Assembly: GCA_903837355.1 (NCBI GenBank) | Contig: CAILUI010000029.1 | Coordinates: forward strand, 1-48,725 | Reading direction: 5' to 3' | Length of the DNA: 48,725 nucleotides | DNA from: an uncultured Victivallales bacterium | GTDB lineage: Bacteria; Verrucomicrobiota; Lentisphaeria; Oligosphaerales; JAFGRS01 | In this document: positions 32,377 to 40,583 of the stretch, one piece after another | Layout of the letters: the number at the start of each line of letters is the position of its first letter | How positions within the stretch are numbered: the stretch's first letter is position 1 | Program-made: the position numbers and the translations under genes | The notes under the pieces: generated by a model | The model's database searches: none | What the model was told of the DNA's origin: nothing | What the model saw: the letters and a program-made list of their open reading frames with translations, nothing else

Positions 32377-32990
32377 TCAGCGCCCGGCCGCGGCCCGCGG
32401 CCCCAGCCCGAACGCGCCGCCGCCAGATCTGCCACGCTGACCCCCTGCCACTGCGGCAGGCCCAGCAGGTGCTCCAGCAGCAGCGCGCAGGCCACGGCAT
32501 CGTAGAGCGCATCGTGGGGCGCCAAGCCCGAACAGCGCTCGCGCAGACGCGGCTCCAGCCCAAGCGTCTCGGTCAGGTCCTCCAGACGGTGACTCGGGCT
32601 GGCGGGATAGGCGATCCGAGCCAGTTCCAGCGTGTCGACCCACGGCCCAAAGCCGTGCAGCGGAAAGGTCTCGCCCACGAACTTCCGCTCCGTGGCCGCA
32701 TGGTGCGCCACCAGCGCCCGCCCCACCAGCCACGAACTCAACAACGGCCACAGATCCGCCAACAGCGGTGCCACCGCGAGCTCCTCGCGCACCAGTGCAT
32801 GGCGCCCCGGAGCATACGGGTTGAAGGGCCGTTGACCCACCCGCAACAGGCTGGAGAAGGAGCAGTCCCCCACCACTCGCCCGGACGCAAAGAAGACCAT
32901 GCCGATCTGCCAGGGCTCGTTGGCAAAGCCCTCCACGCTGCCCGTGCTCTCAAAGTCCAGCACCGTAAACTGGGCCTCACTTGCCAGCAT
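32355..32990 (-). CDS. DnaQ-like DEDDh 3'-5' exonuclease
   Basis: A 211-residue protein from ATG 32990. Exo I: VLDFESTG with Asp12 and Glu14. Exo II: ALVAHHAATERKFV. Exo III: LAPHDALYDAVA, giving the His and final Asp of the DEDDh class. Such domains occur as DNA polymerase III epsilon, RNase T, or stand-alone exonucleases; the short length and absence of other domains fit a stand-alone enzyme. The C-terminal roughly 15 residues are Arg/Gly-rich and overlap the MFS gene's end. A longer N-terminus is possible upstream in frame, but its sequence is Arg-rich and atypical. Confidence 0.85.
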   Translation of the reverse strand: MLASEAQFTVLDFESTGSVEGFANEPWQIGMVFFASGRVVGDCSFSSLLRVGQRPFNPYAPGRHALVREELAVAPLLADLWPLLSSWLVGRALVAHHAATERKFVGETFPLHGFGPWVDTLELARIAYPASPSHRLEDLTETLGLEPRLRERCSGLAPHDALYDAVACALLLEHLLGLPQWQGVSVADLAAARSGWGRGPRPGADHRLWRA

Positions 32991-33069
32991 CGTCGTCTCC
33001 ACCGCAAACCCCGCAGCCCAGCGCCGACGAACCCCTCGCCGTTCGTTCCTACCACACTCGCGGCGCACC

Positions 33070-35121
33070 TCAGATTCCGGCGGCCGTACGTTCGATCAGT
33101 GCATCCTGCCAGCGCTCGGCCAGTTCCGTGAAACGCGCGCTGTAGCCGCTCACCCGCACCAGCAGCCCGCGGTGCTCATCGGGGTGCGCCTTGGCCTCAC
33201 GCAGCGTCTCGACCGAGGTCGTGTTGAAGTGCACCTGGAAACCGCCCCGGGCAAAGTAACCCTCCACCAGCGCGGCCACCCGGGCAACGCCGGCAGGACC
33301 ACAGACCACGGCCGGACTCAGGCTCAGCAGCAAAGGGTTGCCACAGGCGAACAGATCGTGGCGTAGGGACGCCGCCGAGTTCAGGACGGCAGTCGGTCCG
33401 GCCTGCTGCCCATAGACGCCCGGACCGCAGCCGTAGGAGACCCGCTCGCCAGCGCGCCGCCCATCCGGCGTCGCCGGACAGGGCAACATGATGTCGCTGC
33501 CAAACAGGAAAAGCCCGGGGTACGGGCGCACCCCCTGGGCGAGCGGGTGGTCCAGCACCAGCCGGCCCAGGACCGCGGACAAGCGCCCGGCCAGGGCGTT
33601 GGTGAACTCGGCATCGGTCCCATACTTCCCGGGCAGTGTCCGGCAGCGCCGCAGAACCGCGCCATCGGCAAAGTCGGCCTCCAGCGCCTGCCGCAGCTCG
33701 CGCAGGGTCAGCGCCCGTTCGTGATAGACCAGTTCCCGTACCGCCTGCAGGCTGTCGACCGCCGTGCCCAGACCCAGGATGTCGACCCCGTAGAGGCTGA
33801 AACGGGCTCCTCCCTCCTCCGCGCAACGCCCCGATTCCAGGCACCCCGTCAGACAGAGACTCTCGAACGGCGATGCCGTCTCCTGCGCCCGCTGTTCCCA
33901 GGCCGTCTGAAACCCCGGCAGGATCACCTCCCGGTAGCGTCGCTGCAGAAAGGCCGTGAAGCCGGCTTCGAAGTCAGCATAGGTCGTCGCCGCGGCCTGT
34001 GCCAGGTAGTCGCGGAAAAGGTTGGGCAGGAGGATACTCCCGGCCACGGTGTAGGGCGTCGCATCGCCTTGAGGCGTGGCTTCATAGCAGCCGACGATGC
34101 CATAGTCGCGGGCCCGCGCCGGGGGTATGCCGGCGGCCTCGAGGGCGCGGCTGACCAGCGGATCATTCAGGAACGACGGCATGCCGAACCCCAGCGCCGC
34201 CAGCTCGCAGGCAGCCTGCCGGAAGGCGGCGGTGCTGTCCGGCCCCAGGCGGACCGAGAGCGACGGCTGCCAGACGCGCAGGTCGCGGCAGACCTCGAGG
34301 CACAGCCTGGACAGCGGGTTCTCGGCCCCGTGCCCCGCCTCATCGCAGCCCCCCACGGTCAGGTTCTGTGATTCGTCGCCGTCGCAGCACTTCAGCCAGA
34401 AGCAGCTCAACAGGTCCCGCGCCTGCGCCTCGTCCGAGATCCCCTCGGCAAGATCGCGCCGCAGGTACGGCCACAGGTACTGGTCCAACCGGCCGAAACT
34501 GATGGCGGCAGAGGTGGGCGACTCGGCATGGAGAAAGACGTGAGTTAGCCAGGTGAGTTGCAGCGCCTGCTGGAAGGTGCACGGCGGCCGCTCCGCAATC
34601 CAGGCGCAGGTCTCGGCAACCTGCCCGGAACCGGCCGCGGCGGCCGCGTCCCCATGCCGGGCAATGAAACGGGCGAACGCCTCCAGCGCCCGGGCGAACG
34701 CCGCTCGATTCGTACGCGCCGCCGTCGTCGTCCCCGCCCCGGCCGCCACATCGGCGCGCAGCCCGCTGACACCGCGTCGCAGCACCCGCCCGTAGTCTAC
34801 GACCACGTGCCCGAGGTTGCCGCGGAACTGCAGCGCCCGCGCCGCCGCCGCGCCGAGGAGTTCTGACCACGGCGGGGCCATGAAACGCTGCGAACCAACG
34901 ATCATCTCAGCGGGCTGCACCCGGATGGGCATCTCGCGCGCAAAAGCGTCCAGGAACGCCGCCTTGCGCTCAACTTCGGGCTGCCCGACCGAGGCGGTGT
35001 ACTCACGGGCCGCCAAACGCGCCAGCGCCGCCTGCTCGCCGCGATCCGTCAACCGCGAACCGCGACAGCGGGCGAAATCCGCTACCACCGCCGCCCGGAG
35101 CCGCTCAATATGGGGTCGCAT
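33070..35121 (-). CDS. Glycyl radical enzyme (pyruvate formate-lyase-like)
   Basis: A 683-residue protein. The active-site cysteine motif is GIVGCYEATPQG, with Cys345 and the nearby Glu347 as in dehydratase/lyase-type members. The radical-bearing motif near the C-terminus is VRVSGYSARF with Gly659, very close to the RVxGYSA consensus. It is shorter than the usual 780-850 residues; part of the N-terminal region appears reduced. Such enzymes require anaerobic conditions and a radical-SAM activase. No activase gene is in the window, so it must be supplied from elsewhere. The reaction cannot be assigned: glycerol/diol dehydratase, C-S or C-N lyase or a sugar-linked substrate are possible. Confidence 0.9.
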   Translation of the reverse strand: MRPHIERLRAAVVADFARCRGSRLTDRGEQAALARLAAREYTASVGQPEVERKAAFLDAFAREMPIRVQPAEMIVGSQRFMAPPWSELLGAAAARALQFRGNLGHVVVDYGRVLRRGVSGLRADVAAGAGTTTAARTNRAAFARALEAFARFIARHGDAAAAAGSGQVAETCAWIAERPPCTFQQALQLTWLTHVFLHAESPTSAAISFGRLDQYLWPYLRRDLAEGISDEAQARDLLSCFWLKCCDGDESQNLTVGGCDEAGHGAENPLSRLCLEVCRDLRVWQPSLSVRLGPDSTAAFRQAACELAALGFGMPSFLNDPLVSRALEAAGIPPARARDYGIVGCYEATPQGDATPYTVAGSILLPNLFRDYLAQAAATTYADFEAGFTAFLQRRYREVILPGFQTAWEQRAQETASPFESLCLTGCLESGRCAEEGGARFSLYGVDILGLGTAVDSLQAVRELVYHERALTLRELRQALEADFADGAVLRRCRTLPGKYGTDAEFTNALAGRLSAVLGRLVLDHPLAQGVRPYPGLFLFGSDIMLPCPATPDGRRAGERVSYGCGPGVYGQQAGPTAVLNSAASLRHDLFACGNPLLLSLSPAVVCGPAGVARVAALVEGYFARGGFQVHFNTTSVETLREAKAHPDEHRGLLVRVSGYSARFTELAERWQDALIERTAAGI

Positions 35122-35230
35122 CGTCCTGAGTCCCCTGCCGCCCAGTGCCCTGCAGGAGCACCGCCAGCGACCACGCCTAACCTACCGCCGCCGCGCCCCT
35201 GCCCCAAACCATCCCTCTTCCCTTCCTGCC

Positions 35231-35280
35231 TTCATCATTCATCATTCATCCCTCCGCCTTCCACCCCTCCGCCTTCAGCC
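35231..35280. repeat. Heptamer TTCATCA and 15-mer tandem repeats
   Basis: TTCATCA is repeated almost three times (35231-35250), immediately followed by two copies of CCTCCGCCTTCxxCC (35251-35265 and 35266-35280). The array lies in the 230-base gap between two divergent genes and matches the unit length of the repeat at 25411. Confidence 0.8.
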
Positions 35281-35351
35281 CTCCCCAATCCGCCCGTTCC
35301 CCCGCGCGTCTTGATGGTGACGCGGGGTGCGGTGCCCTGCCCGCGCCCCGG

Positions 35352-37541
35352 ATGAGCGGACAGCGTATGGCAAACAGGCGGAACAACACTGTGCTCCTGG
35401 CCGCGCTGGCGGTCCTGGCGGCGGCCCTTTCCCTGCGCGCCGCCACCACGGCGCCGTGGCCGGATCGCACCTGGCTCATCGCCAGCCTGGTCCACGAGGT
35501 CCCGGAGATCCTCAAGACGCAGGACCCCGAAAGCGGACGCTTCGGCAGCGACCCCTGGGTCTGCATGGAGCAGAACGTCATCTTCCCCCTGGCGGTGGCC
35601 TGGGCCACCCAGGACCCGGCGAACCCCTACCACCACGACGCCGGGCTGCTCCAGGCCATCTGCAGGGGCGGCGAGGCCCTGACGGCCGAGCAGGATCCGC
35701 AGGGCATGTGGGTCTTCCGCAAGAAGGACAACGCCACCTGGGGTCAGATCCACATGCCCTGGACCTATAGCCGCTGGATCCGCTCCTACGCCCTCGTCCG
35801 CGAGGCCATGCCGGCCGCGAGCCGCGAGATCTGGGAACGCGGCCTGCTGCTCGGCTTCCGGGGTATCCGCCGCTACATGGACCACGAGGTCCAGAACATC
35901 CCCGCCCACCACGCCATGGCGCTCTACATCGCCGGACAGTGCTTCGAGAACGCCGACTGGCAGGAGGCTGCCCGCACGTTCATGGCGCGAGCTGTCGCCG
36001 CCCAGGACCCGGCCGGATTCTGGTCCGAGAACTACGGCCCCGGACTCGGCTGCAGCATGGTCTACATGGAGGCCATCGGCACCTACTACGCCGCCGCCCA
36101 CGACGCCTCCGTCCTCCCTGCCCTCGAGCGTGGTGCCCGCTTCCACGCCGCCCTGCTCTGGCCTGACGGTACCCCCATCACCACCGTCGACGAACGCCAG
36201 GTCTACCACCGGGAACGCAGCATCGGCAACGTCGGTTTCTCCCATACCGCCGCCGGCCGCGGCTTCCTGGTCAGGCAAACGCAGATGCTCCGCGACCAGG
36301 GCGGCCTGGTCAACGCCGACTATGCCGCCACCATGCTCGTCTATGGGGGCAGCGGCGAGGGCGAGACCGCGGTCGTCCAAGGCGATCAGGCGCGCTTCGT
36401 CCTCGGCGATCACAAGGCCCTCGTGCAGCGTGACAGGCCCTGGCAAGTCTGCCTCAGTGCCTACAGTTGCCCGCCGCCGCGCAACCGCTGGATCCAGGAC
36501 CGGCAGAACCTGGTCGATGTCTTCCATGACGACCTCGGCCTGCTGATCGGCGGCGGCAATACCAAGCTGCAGCCCTACTGGTCAACCTTCACCGTCGGCG
36601 ATCCCAACAAGGTGCGCCACCGCTCTGGCGACGCCAACCCCGACTTCACCCCCACCACCGACCTGCGCTGGGTGCCCACGCGCAGCGCCCTGAACCCAGA
36701 CACCACCCCCCCCAGCCTCGACCTCATCTACCACGGTCACAGCGGACGAGTGACGGCGGCGGTGGCCGCAGACGGCGGCCTGCTCCTGACCTACGACGCG
36801 ATCGCCCTGGCCGGCAGTCCGTTCGCGGCCCACGTGCCCTTCCTCAAGCGGCAGGGCCGCATCCGCTTCGCCGCCGGCCAGGCCCTCTACCTCGCCGAGG
36901 CGACCGTGACGCTGACGCAGGCCCAGAGTGGGGACTGGTTCGAATGGGACGGCATGCGCGTCGATATCCCGCCCGGCGCCACCCTGCTGTGGCCGGTGCG
37001 CCAGCACAACCCCTACGCCAAAGACGGCCTGGCCCCCCTCGCCAGCGCCAAGCTGGTCATGAGCCTGCCTTTCGGCCCCGGCGTGCAACGCTACCAGGTG
37101 GCCATCCGCAAGGCCCACGCCTGCGCCCTCGGCGGCCGCGTCTACGAAGCGCGCCAACTGCCGGTTCTCTCGCGCACGGAAACCCGCCTCAAGCCCCTCG
37201 ACGACCTCGGGTCCTTCCTGCTCAGCGCCGCACGCCCCGGCGACTCCATGACCTTCACCGTCGCCGTCGAGACCGAAGGGACCTACGAGTTGTTCGCCGA
37301 CTTCTGCCTCTACCCGCGTTACGGCACCGTGCAGATATCGGTGGACGGCACCCCGACCGGCGCCCCTTTCGACGCCTATGCCCCCGAGACCGACATCAGC
37401 GGCCCAGTGTCCATGGGCGAGGTCCTGCTGACAGCGGGCCGACACGAAATCAGCCTGACCGTCACCGGCCGGAACCCGCAGTCCAGCGGCTACCTGATCA
37501 GCCTCCGCACCTTCCGCCTGCGCCCGGTGACACCGCCGTGA
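35352..37541 (+). CDS. Secreted toroid-type glycan-active protein with C-terminal beta-sandwich
   Basis: A 729-residue exported protein. A Sec signal lies at about residues 6-31 (NNTVLLAALAVLAAALSLRAA); the real start could be ATG 35367. Residues about 40-330 are helical with Trp/Tyr-rich turns (GQIHMPWTYSRWIRSYALV, HEVQNIPAHHAMALY, GFWSENYGPGLGC, IGNVGFSHTAAGRG), typical of alpha/alpha toroids in polysaccharide lyases and hydrolases. Residues about 340-600 are beta-rich. The last about 105 residues (TVAVETEGTYELFADFCLY, YGTVQISVDG) look like a carbohydrate-binding or galactose-binding-like sandwich. No family assigned, catalytic residues not identifiable. It diverges from the glycyl radical enzyme. 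Confidence 0.68.
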   Translation: MSGQRMANRRNNTVLLAALAVLAAALSLRAATTAPWPDRTWLIASLVHEVPEILKTQDPESGRFGSDPWVCMEQNVIFPLAVAWATQDPANPYHHDAGLLQAICRGGEALTAEQDPQGMWVFRKKDNATWGQIHMPWTYSRWIRSYALVREAMPAASREIWERGLLLGFRGIRRYMDHEVQNIPAHHAMALYIAGQCFENADWQEAARTFMARAVAAQDPAGFWSENYGPGLGCSMVYMEAIGTYYAAAHDASVLPALERGARFHAALLWPDGTPITTVDERQVYHRERSIGNVGFSHTAAGRGFLVRQTQMLRDQGGLVNADYAATMLVYGGSGEGETAVVQGDQARFVLGDHKALVQRDRPWQVCLSAYSCPPPRNRWIQDRQNLVDVFHDDLGLLIGGGNTKLQPYWSTFTVGDPNKVRHRSGDANPDFTPTTDLRWVPTRSALNPDTTPPSLDLIYHGHSGRVTAAVAADGGLLLTYDAIALAGSPFAAHVPFLKRQGRIRFAAGQALYLAEATVTLTQAQSGDWFEWDGMRVDIPPGATLLWPVRQHNPYAKDGLAPLASAKLVMSLPFGPGVQRYQVAIRKAHACALGGRVYEARQLPVLSRTETRLKPLDDLGSFLLSAARPGDSMTFTVAVETEGTYELFADFCLYPRYGTVQISVDGTPTGAPFDAYAPETDISGPVSMGEVLLTAGRHEISLTVTGRNPQSSGYLISLRTFRLRPVTPP

Positions 37542-37761
37542 CCACCCGTTTAGGGTTCTGCCGCAGACCCGATTTCTGGAGGTACGGATCGACGACGACC
37601 GAGACGATATCAAGGTTGTGCATCTCCTGTGGTCTGAGACCTGGCGCCAGCCTGCCAGAGGAGGACCGCGCGGTGCAGTGGACTCGCGGCAGCGTCCTTA
37701 GGGATCGACCATCCCGTGGCCGCGAGCCGTTGATCGCGAGCGTGCGGAGGCAGAGAGGAAA
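37542..37761. other. Lower-GC intergenic stretch upstream of the third UroD-like gene
   Basis: About 220 bases without a supported gene. Base composition drops here and stays lower through 38820. GAGAGGAAA just before ATG 37762 is the ribosome-binding site. No convincing promoter pair or terminator was found. Confidence 0.5.
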
Positions 37762-38820
37762 ATGAGAGGATCCGTTGACAGGGTCTTGACGGTGATCCAG
37801 GGTGGAATGCCAGATCGGGCCCCGCTCTTTGATCTGCTGCGCAACGACGCGGTTCTTGAACACTTCGCGGGCGAATCCCTGGCGTCCCGGAACGCCCAAC
37901 AGGTCGTCTATGCGGCGTACGCTCCTGCCATCGACGCAACCAGAGCGACGGTACGTATTCCGGCACAGGAGGCGACCTGCACCCTGGAGGATGGCAGAGA
38001 GCAGCGGCACTACCGGTGGACATCCTGGACGCAGCACAAGGAGTATCGAGACGCGGCAGCATACGCAGCAGAGAAGCGGGCGAAAATCGAGGCCATAGAC
38101 CCGGCCGCATGGAATGACTCTCGACAGACAGATCTGCACAAGACCTTCCGATGGATCGACGAGGAGAAAGACAGACTGGGCGAGGTACTCTTCATGCCGG
38201 GCATCGCCGGACCAGGCTTGATGGGAATCTATGGCGAAGTGGGACTCGAAGCGTTCAGCTACTTTCTCGCCGACTGTCCTGACATCATCGTGGCGCTTCT
38301 TGAATACAACACGGTCATGGCCGTGACCGTAGCTGAACACTACCCCGCCGATCACGGGCTTGTGGCTGGCTTCCTCGGGGACGACATTGCCTTCAATCGG
38401 GGTCCGTTGCTCAGCCCGGCTTGGCTGCGTGAGCACTATTTCGCACGACTGGCGAGAACGATCGACGCATGGCACGACAAGGGGATCAAGGTCCTCTTTC
38501 ACTCTGACGGTAATCTGAATCTGATCCTTGATGATCTCGTTGACGCCGGGATCGACGGACTGAACCCCATCGAAGTCCTTGCCGGGATGGATATAGCGGC
38601 TATCCACCGACGCCATCCAGACATTTTCATGGCGGGTGGAATCGATGTTTCGCAACTGCTTCCTTTTGGTTCTCCGGCAGAAGTTAAGGACGCCGTCACC
38701 CGGGCCATCGACGCAGCGGAAGGCCGGATCATGATCGGAAGCAGTACCGAGCTCAACAACGACGTGCCACTGGCGAACTTCCTGGCGCTACGCGAGGCGG
38801 TGTTTGAGAACCCGTACTGA
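37762..38820 (+). CDS. UroD-like protein, His-Ser-Asp variant
   Basis: A 352-residue UroD-superfamily protein. N-terminus MRGSVDRVLTVIQGGMPDRAP is the typical opening. Barrel motifs: LGDDIAFNRGPLLSPAWLRE, RTIDAWHDKGIKVLFHSDGNLNLIL and GLNPIEVLAG, then FMAGGIDVSQLL and GRIMIGSSTELNNDVPLANF. The position of the His-x-Cys zinc motif reads His-Ser-Asp, so a cysteine thiolate ligand is lost. Lower GC than neighbours, so possibly of different origin than the two paralogues at 25474 and 28839. No heme-pathway role is implied. Substrate unknown. Confidence 0.82.
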   Translation: MRGSVDRVLTVIQGGMPDRAPLFDLLRNDAVLEHFAGESLASRNAQQVVYAAYAPAIDATRATVRIPAQEATCTLEDGREQRHYRWTSWTQHKEYRDAAAYAAEKRAKIEAIDPAAWNDSRQTDLHKTFRWIDEEKDRLGEVLFMPGIAGPGLMGIYGEVGLEAFSYFLADCPDIIVALLEYNTVMAVTVAEHYPADHGLVAGFLGDDIAFNRGPLLSPAWLREHYFARLARTIDAWHDKGIKVLFHSDGNLNLILDDLVDAGIDGLNPIEVLAGMDIAAIHRRHPDIFMAGGIDVSQLLPFGSPAEVKDAVTRAIDAAEGRIMIGSSTELNNDVPLANFLALREAVFENPY

Positions 38821-38990
38821 CCAGACTCCGGATCGGCGCTCCCCCCCAACAGCCTGACCCAGGATATCTGCTAAGGCGCCCCCGCGCGCTGTCGGTCTTG
38901 CCGGGCCACAATGTGGCCGTGGCCGAGAAGCCCAGGGTGGGCAAGGGGCCACGGCGAAGGCTCCTGCGTGGCAGTCAGGACGGGAACCCA

Positions 38991-40559
38991 TCAGCGCTGG
39001 AGTTCAATTCCTGCTATCGGCAGGCAGTTGTAGGTTGCCCAGGCGGTGTTGCCGAAGCGATTGTCCACAAAGATCACGGCGCGCGACATCAGCCCCTTAC
39101 CGAGGGTGATTCGCACCGGGTCCGGCACGGAGGGAATCCAGTGTTCCTGGCCGACCACATCGAAGCCGAGTCCCGCCGGGTTGAAGGCGGTGATGGAATA
39201 GGTCGGGAAGGACGCCCCCCCGCGCAGGCCGGGTAGGGTGATCGTGAAGGACGTGACCGGAGGACTGAACTCCAGCGCGAATTCCGTGACCCGATCGCCG
39301 CTGACGGTGAGCACCTGCGCCTGACCGGCCGGCATCACCATCGCCGGCAACTGCGTCGGCAAGACCTGCAGGCGCCCCTTTGACGCCGTCAACTGCAGGC
39401 CAACGGCCCCAAACTCGTCGCCCTTGATGTCACCGAGCTTGAGTTCGGCGAAGCCTACCTTGGCCAGGGCCGGCGGGTTGGGCGCGACCACGACCGCCGG
39501 CGCTGGCGGTTCGCCGCTGAGGTAGGGATCGGGCGGACGGGTAACCGCGACCCACAACGTCACCCGCTCCGTGCCGCCGCCGTCCTGGCGCACGGTAATC
39601 GGCACCTTCATCATACCGGTCGGCGTTCTGGACTCCGCCGACACCTGCAGGACGATGGCCCGCACGTCCCCCTCGAGCAGGGAGGATTCCGCGCCCCGAA
39701 GCACCGTCACCCCGGCGCTGGGCGGGTTGGCACCGGTCGCTTCCACCGGCCCGATCTCCACAGCCACCGGCGCCGACTCCTTGACGCGCCCCCCAACCAC
39801 ATACAGGCTGGCGGTCTGCAGCGGTCCGCCCGCCGTCACGCCGACCACGGCAGGCTCGAGGAAGGCTGCGAGCGGTGGTTCGAGAGCGAGACCGAAATCC
39901 TCGGGCGAGGAGTCCATGGGCGTGCCGCCGCGCTGGTAGATGAACCACACTGCGGGGGTAGAGCCGAGGTTGTGCGCCCGCCATACGAAGGGCAGGCGCT
40001 TTAGGTAGCTTGGAATGTCTTCGGACAGCCGGCACTCGTAGGTCAGCCTCCCGGGCGCGCCGGCCACGAATTCCAACCCTTCATAGGTGTCCGGAGTGAA
40101 ATCGAGATACGCGCACTGGAGACTCGCGTTGCCTTCGCCGACGCGGTCGGGGCGCGGCTTGCCGGTGACCTCGCCGGTCAAGGTCACGGTGAAACTGCTG
40201 CCCGGACGGATGACCATGGGCGGCGGGGTCAACGTGTAGCGGACGACGACATCATACTCAACCGTTGCCCCGATCTCATGGCACGTCCTGAAGGAGAGAC
40301 GGTCGGCGGCGTAAGACCGGTCCAGGATGTAGCGGTCAGCCGGGCGGGACTCATCCGGCACGATGACTTCGTGAAGATCGAGTTTCCCCGAGTTCAGTTG
40401 GATCTCCACCAGCGCCCATTCCTCGGGGCCGACGGCCGTCGCGGCCGGGGCCGGCCGCGCCAGCGCCGCCAGAGCGCACCACGCCAGCGCAAGCCGCAAC
40501 ACCCTCGCCCCGGGAGGCCGCGGCGCCAAGCCGCCGAAAGGCCGCGTCCGTGGATTCAT
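38991..40559 (-). CDS. Secreted beta-rich protein of unknown function
   Basis: A 522-residue protein with a signal peptide after an Arg-rich start (residues about 1-39, LRLALAWCALAALARPAPAA). The ATG at 40559 is preceded by AGGGAGGTGCAGG. The mature protein is almost all predicted beta strand, with Ig-like/CARDB-type spacing: YDVVVRYTLTPPPMVIRPG, SFTVTLTGEVTG, ESAPVAVEIGPVEATG and VTLWVAVTRPPDPYL. A Pro/Ala-rich linker near residues 345-365 divides two halves. No catalytic motif. It lies 24 bases after the stop of the next gene upstream, so both are exported partners of one operon, perhaps a cell-surface assembly. Confidence 0.65.
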   Translation of the reverse strand: MNPRTRPFGGLAPRPPGARVLRLALAWCALAALARPAPAATAVGPEEWALVEIQLNSGKLDLHEVIVPDESRPADRYILDRSYAADRLSFRTCHEIGATVEYDVVVRYTLTPPPMVIRPGSSFTVTLTGEVTGKPRPDRVGEGNASLQCAYLDFTPDTYEGLEFVAGAPGRLTYECRLSEDIPSYLKRLPFVWRAHNLGSTPAVWFIYQRGGTPMDSSPEDFGLALEPPLAAFLEPAVVGVTAGGPLQTASLYVVGGRVKESAPVAVEIGPVEATGANPPSAGVTVLRGAESSLLEGDVRAIVLQVSAESRTPTGMMKVPITVRQDGGGTERVTLWVAVTRPPDPYLSGEPPAPAVVVAPNPPALAKVGFAELKLGDIKGDEFGAVGLQLTASKGRLQVLPTQLPAMVMPAGQAQVLTVSGDRVTEFALEFSPPVTSFTITLPGLRGGASFPTYSITAFNPAGLGFDVVGQEHWIPSVPDPVRITLGKGLMSRAVIFVDNRFGNTAWATYNCLPIAGIELQR

Positions 40560-40583
40560 CCTGCACCTCCCTGGCTCTGCCCA

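Noticed and set aside
33070..35121. Classical pyruvate formate-lyase (pflB)
   Set aside because: Active site has a single Cys with nearby Glu (GCYE) rather than the adjacent Cys-Cys pair of PFL, and the protein is shorter.
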